From the NCBI GenBank assembly GCA_003523945.1, contig DOFS01000071.1, positions 1-17,674 on the forward strand: a stretch of DNA of 17,674 bases. The letters run 5' to 3'. Positions 15,369-17,674 of the stretch are shown here, piece after piece. Made by a program: the position numbers and the translations under genes. The notes under the pieces are model-generated. The model saw only the letters and a list, made by a program, of their open reading frames with translations, was not told where the DNA came from and did no database searches. This stretch comes from Nitrospiraceae bacterium. GTDB lineage: Bacteria; Nitrospirota; Nitrospiria; Nitrospirales; UBA8639. How positions within the stretch are numbered: position 1 is the stretch's first letter; every line of letters begins with the position of its first letter.

Positions 15369-16148
15369 AAGAATCCTCCTGGGTCAGACAGAACCATTTT
15401 CCCACGTTGTCAATTTGTCATTTGAACATCCTAGAAGAAAAAATTCAAAACGACATGTGGGCTCTCCTTGGCATCAACATCGTTACCCTCGTATTGCGCG
15501 GCCAGATTCTCCATCGTCATAACTGAAGTTTATTGATGTGAGTTAGATTCCAAATGATAGCGATACTCTCTCCCATCGCCTAGCTGGGGGACAGCCTGTT
15601 GGACAACCTACGTCGTCAAGAACGGGACGCGACTCCTGACCTTGTCCTCGGACCGCTTAATATTTTCATCCTCGACTGGAATCTCCATCGCCAAAATTCA
15701 GCGGCACCCGGGTTCCGACAACTCGCCTGGTGAATCTTCCTGGGATGCCATTGGCCACAATGCTGAAAGTCTCAAAGGATAGTCGGATGACGACGACATG
15801 GATGAGAGCATGACGGTACCCAAAACAAATCAAACAGGGAATGCTGGATGGCAGTGGACACGCACATTTCTCCAATCAGGGACGAGGGATCTGCCGCCCT
15901 CTAATAAATCCCCAATTCATTGATTTTGGTCCACGTATTCTTTAGATTGGGCCAGGATCACGTTTCGCCTCCCCCCCGAAGTTTTCCGGATTGACAAAAT
16001 TCCGTGTTCAAGCTGTCCCCATTGTTTACCTACCTGTACTTTTTATCACTACTCTTCAAAGACCTACTCCAGGAAGATCGGGTTTTTCTCTTGTTTTCAT
16101 ATCTTATCATTCATTCTTTTATTTCATTCATACTGAAAGGAGTTGTGC
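15369..16148. other. Intergenic region between the tolC-like gene and the hydrolase gene
   Basis: No gene is supported in these 780 bases, which separate two divergent genes. On the minus strand TTGACA (15413-15408) could be a -35 element for the tolC-like gene, but the expected -10 position reads TGTCTG and is poor. On the plus strand TTGACA at 15991-15996 is likewise without a good -10; TATCAC and TATCAT further on are weak -10 candidates for the hydrolase gene. The last 100 bases before that gene are rich in T and C. A minus-strand frame around 15430-15660 reads as protein-like fragments ending in HVVLNFFF but is broken by stop codons; see findings. No cobalamin riboswitch motif was found here. 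Confidence 0.6.
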
Positions 16149-17309
16149 ATGATCATTCGAACATTCCTGCTGAGTATGGTCTTGAGTATTCTCACCTTTC
16201 TATCTTCAACCCATGATTCTTTGGGGCAAAATTTTGTTAATGAATCGATTAATCAGGGGCCTCCAAGCAATGCCTCATCGGATGAGGAGCAATCCCCGAA
16301 TTCCCTTCAAGTCCAAAAAATATCGTTTCCCGTTTCACTTTCCGATGGGACCAGATCGTTACTGTCAGGATTCCTCATTTGGGATTCAACAAAATTTGCG
16401 GATTGTCACAAAGAAAAACCATTTCAGGCCCTTCAAAAATGCAACACATCCCGGTCTCTGAAAAACGCCACACTCCAAGTGCTCGTGCCCGGGTTCACCT
16501 ACAATCATACCTATTGGGATCCCCCACACAAGAAATTGGCAAACTACTCTTATGCCAGATTTATGGCACAACAAGGGTATCCCGTCCTGGCTTTGGATCC
16601 TTTGGGAACCGGTGCGTCAGGCATTCCGGATGGAGACGTGCTTAACATTAATCAAAGTGTATCGAGCCTGGCCCAAGTCCTTACCAGAGTAAGATCCTTG
16701 CCCAATCCTCTTGGAAAGAAATTTAGCCGGGTTGTACTCGTCGGGCATTCAGTTGGAACGGCAATAGCGGTGGTTACAACCGGCACATTTCCCGGGATTG
16801 CAGATTTTCTGGTGGCGACGGGATGGTCGTTTGCCCCACATATTGTTCCACTCGGTCCGGAGTTAATTGCGGCCGCATTGGCCAATCCTTATATCCGCTT
16901 TCCGGATACGGTCAGGGAAGATTTGTTTTACTTTACTCCTTCCGCCAAACCAGCCGTCATAGATTTTGATAATCGAGTGTTGGCTGACCAATTTTCCAGA
17001 GGAGTCCTTGTTGAAGGCCTTCCCCTTCTGGAAGCCCTGGCCTTGGGAGATATCCACGCCATACAAAACATTTCCCGGATTGATAAGGTCGACATTCCCG
17101 TCCTGGTTCAACTGGGAAGGTTTGATGTCATCGCCCCGCCTTTAATGCCAGAGGTAGAGGCCCGACTCTATTCCAGCTCTCCGGATGTGAGCGTGGACAT
17201 ACTCGAAAGGATGGGACATTCATTCAATTTTCATAAAAATCGCAAAGAGAGTTGGAAAGGCATTAATGAATGGATTGAAGAACGCCTTCAGCCACGCCAC
17301 AAACCGTAA
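16149..17309 (+). CDS. Secreted alpha/beta hydrolase, substrate unknown
   Basis: This is a predicted serine hydrolase of the alpha/beta fold (esterase or lipase like). The 386 residues start with a signal peptide (MIIRTFLLSMVLSILTFLSS, cut perhaps near SLGQN). A low-complexity linker follows, and the fold begins around LQVLVPGFTYNHTYWDPP (109-126). The nucleophile elbow is GHSVG with Ser201. Asp326 in LGRFDVIAPP and His357 in MGHSF are the likely acid and histidine of the triad. VLVPGFTYN near 111-119 fits the oxyanion-hole region. A cysteine pair (Cys86, Cys98) may form a disulfide. ATG 16149 has AAGGAG six bases upstream; a TTG two codons earlier is less likely. It is the only plus-strand gene here, is not linked to the B12 genes, and stands alone. 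Substrate cannot be read from the sequence. Confidence 0.88.
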   Translation: MIIRTFLLSMVLSILTFLSSTHDSLGQNFVNESINQGPPSNASSDEEQSPNSLQVQKISFPVSLSDGTRSLLSGFLIWDSTKFADCHKEKPFQALQKCNTSRSLKNATLQVLVPGFTYNHTYWDPPHKKLANYSYARFMAQQGYPVLALDPLGTGASGIPDGDVLNINQSVSSLAQVLTRVRSLPNPLGKKFSRVVLVGHSVGTAIAVVTTGTFPGIADFLVATGWSFAPHIVPLGPELIAAALANPYIRFPDTVREDLFYFTPSAKPAVIDFDNRVLADQFSRGVLVEGLPLLEALALGDIHAIQNISRIDKVDIPVLVQLGRFDVIAPPLMPEVEARLYSSSPDVSVDILERMGHSFNFHKNRKESWKGINEWIEERLQPRHKP

Positions 17310-17674
17310 CACCAGAAAAAGTCAGGTGTATGAATGAGGCTGAGTTTTTTGAACAAATCTCGGCCTTGTGATCTTTCGGCGTTCACACCCCATGGGCGCA
17401 AACCCAGCAAGGGCCCGGTGAAGCTGTGAAGGAATTTTGCTAGGATACTTGTGCAGGTAGGAAAATCGACGATACCAGTCGAAATTCTTTTTCCTCAAAC
17501 GCACGGCACAACACCGGGTCCAAAGGGGACATAGGTTTTCCTAAACAACACGTCAAGAAAGAACAAGGAAGGACCAAATCAAAAAAAACGTTTGTTATTT
17601 TTGAAAGGAAAATCCGTGAGCAGGAAAAAAGGAATTTAAACGATATTTTTAACCAATCAAGAGTTCCGTCATCA
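17310..17674. other. Non-coding right end of the window
   Basis: No convincing gene. A minus-strand frame of 60 codons at 17322-17504 has no recognisable motif. Shortly after the hydrolase stop, AGGCTGAG (17337-17344) can pair with CTCGGCCT (17359-17366) around a 14-base loop, but there is no run of T after it, so it is a weak terminator candidate. The last 100 bases are A-rich. Confidence 0.5.

Noticed and set aside
15666..15875. A 69-codon minus-strand frame in the large intergenic region
   Set aside because: No ribosome-binding site or motif was recognised. It might be part of decayed coding sequence, which is noted as a weak finding instead.
17337..17366. Hairpin after the hydrolase gene as a terminator
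   Set aside because: The 8-pair stem contains a G-U pair, the loop is large, and no T-run follows the stem.
17322..17504. A 60-codon minus-strand frame at the right end
   Set aside because: No motif, no convincing start signal and no neighbour supporting it.

Overview
The window is a compact vitamin B12 (cobalamin) locus from a Gram-negative bacterium. TonB-dependent outer-membrane receptors, a periplasmic binding protein and a TolC-family porin imply an outer membrane. Gene content, GC close to half, and the protein style (BluB plus CbiA-type CobB plus two adenosyltransferases) would fit a Nitrospirota/Nitrospira-like genome. That assignment is only an inference from general impression, because no marker gene is present.

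Almost everything lies on the minus strand, so transcription runs from high to low coordinates. From about 15.4 kb downwards the order is as follows. A CzcC/TolC-family outer-membrane channel gene (14025-15368) comes first. A promoter and cobalamin riboswitch (13807-14014) then lead into btuF-btuC-btuD (binding protein, permease, ATPase). A second cobalamin riboswitch (10311-10519) precedes a BtuB receptor (8250-10271). A third riboswitch (7981-8133) precedes a close BtuB paralogue (5929-7941). That receptor gene is followed, with stop/start overlaps, by cobB, cobO and bluB, then a PduO-type adenosyltransferase gene, cobU, cobT and cobS. cobS runs off the left edge.

The genes form one pathway. 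BtuB (x2) and BtuFCD bring corrinoids in through both membranes. CobB amidates cobyrinate, and CobO and the PduO-type enzyme adenosylate the corrinoid. BluB makes the lower ligand 5,6-dimethylbenzimidazole, CobT activates it, CobU activates adenosylcobinamide, and CobS joins the two halves. Corrin-ring genes and cobQ/cbiB/cobD/cobC are not in the window and may lie beyond the left edge or elsewhere. Three riboswitches let B12 repress both import and synthesis. In each leader the ribosome-binding site can be folded into a short hairpin, which suggests control of translation.

To the right of tolC a stretch of roughly 780 bases has no convincing gene. It is followed by a single plus-strand gene for a secreted alpha/beta hydrolase (16149-17309), which looks unrelated to B12, and then by about 365 bases of non-coding sequence.

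I saw no rRNA, tRNA, transposase or CRISPR array. The most interesting signals are in the RNA leaders: a duplicated riboswitch-btuB module with compensatory P1 changes, a 55-base hairpin enlargement in one copy, and conserved hairpins over the ribosome-binding sites.
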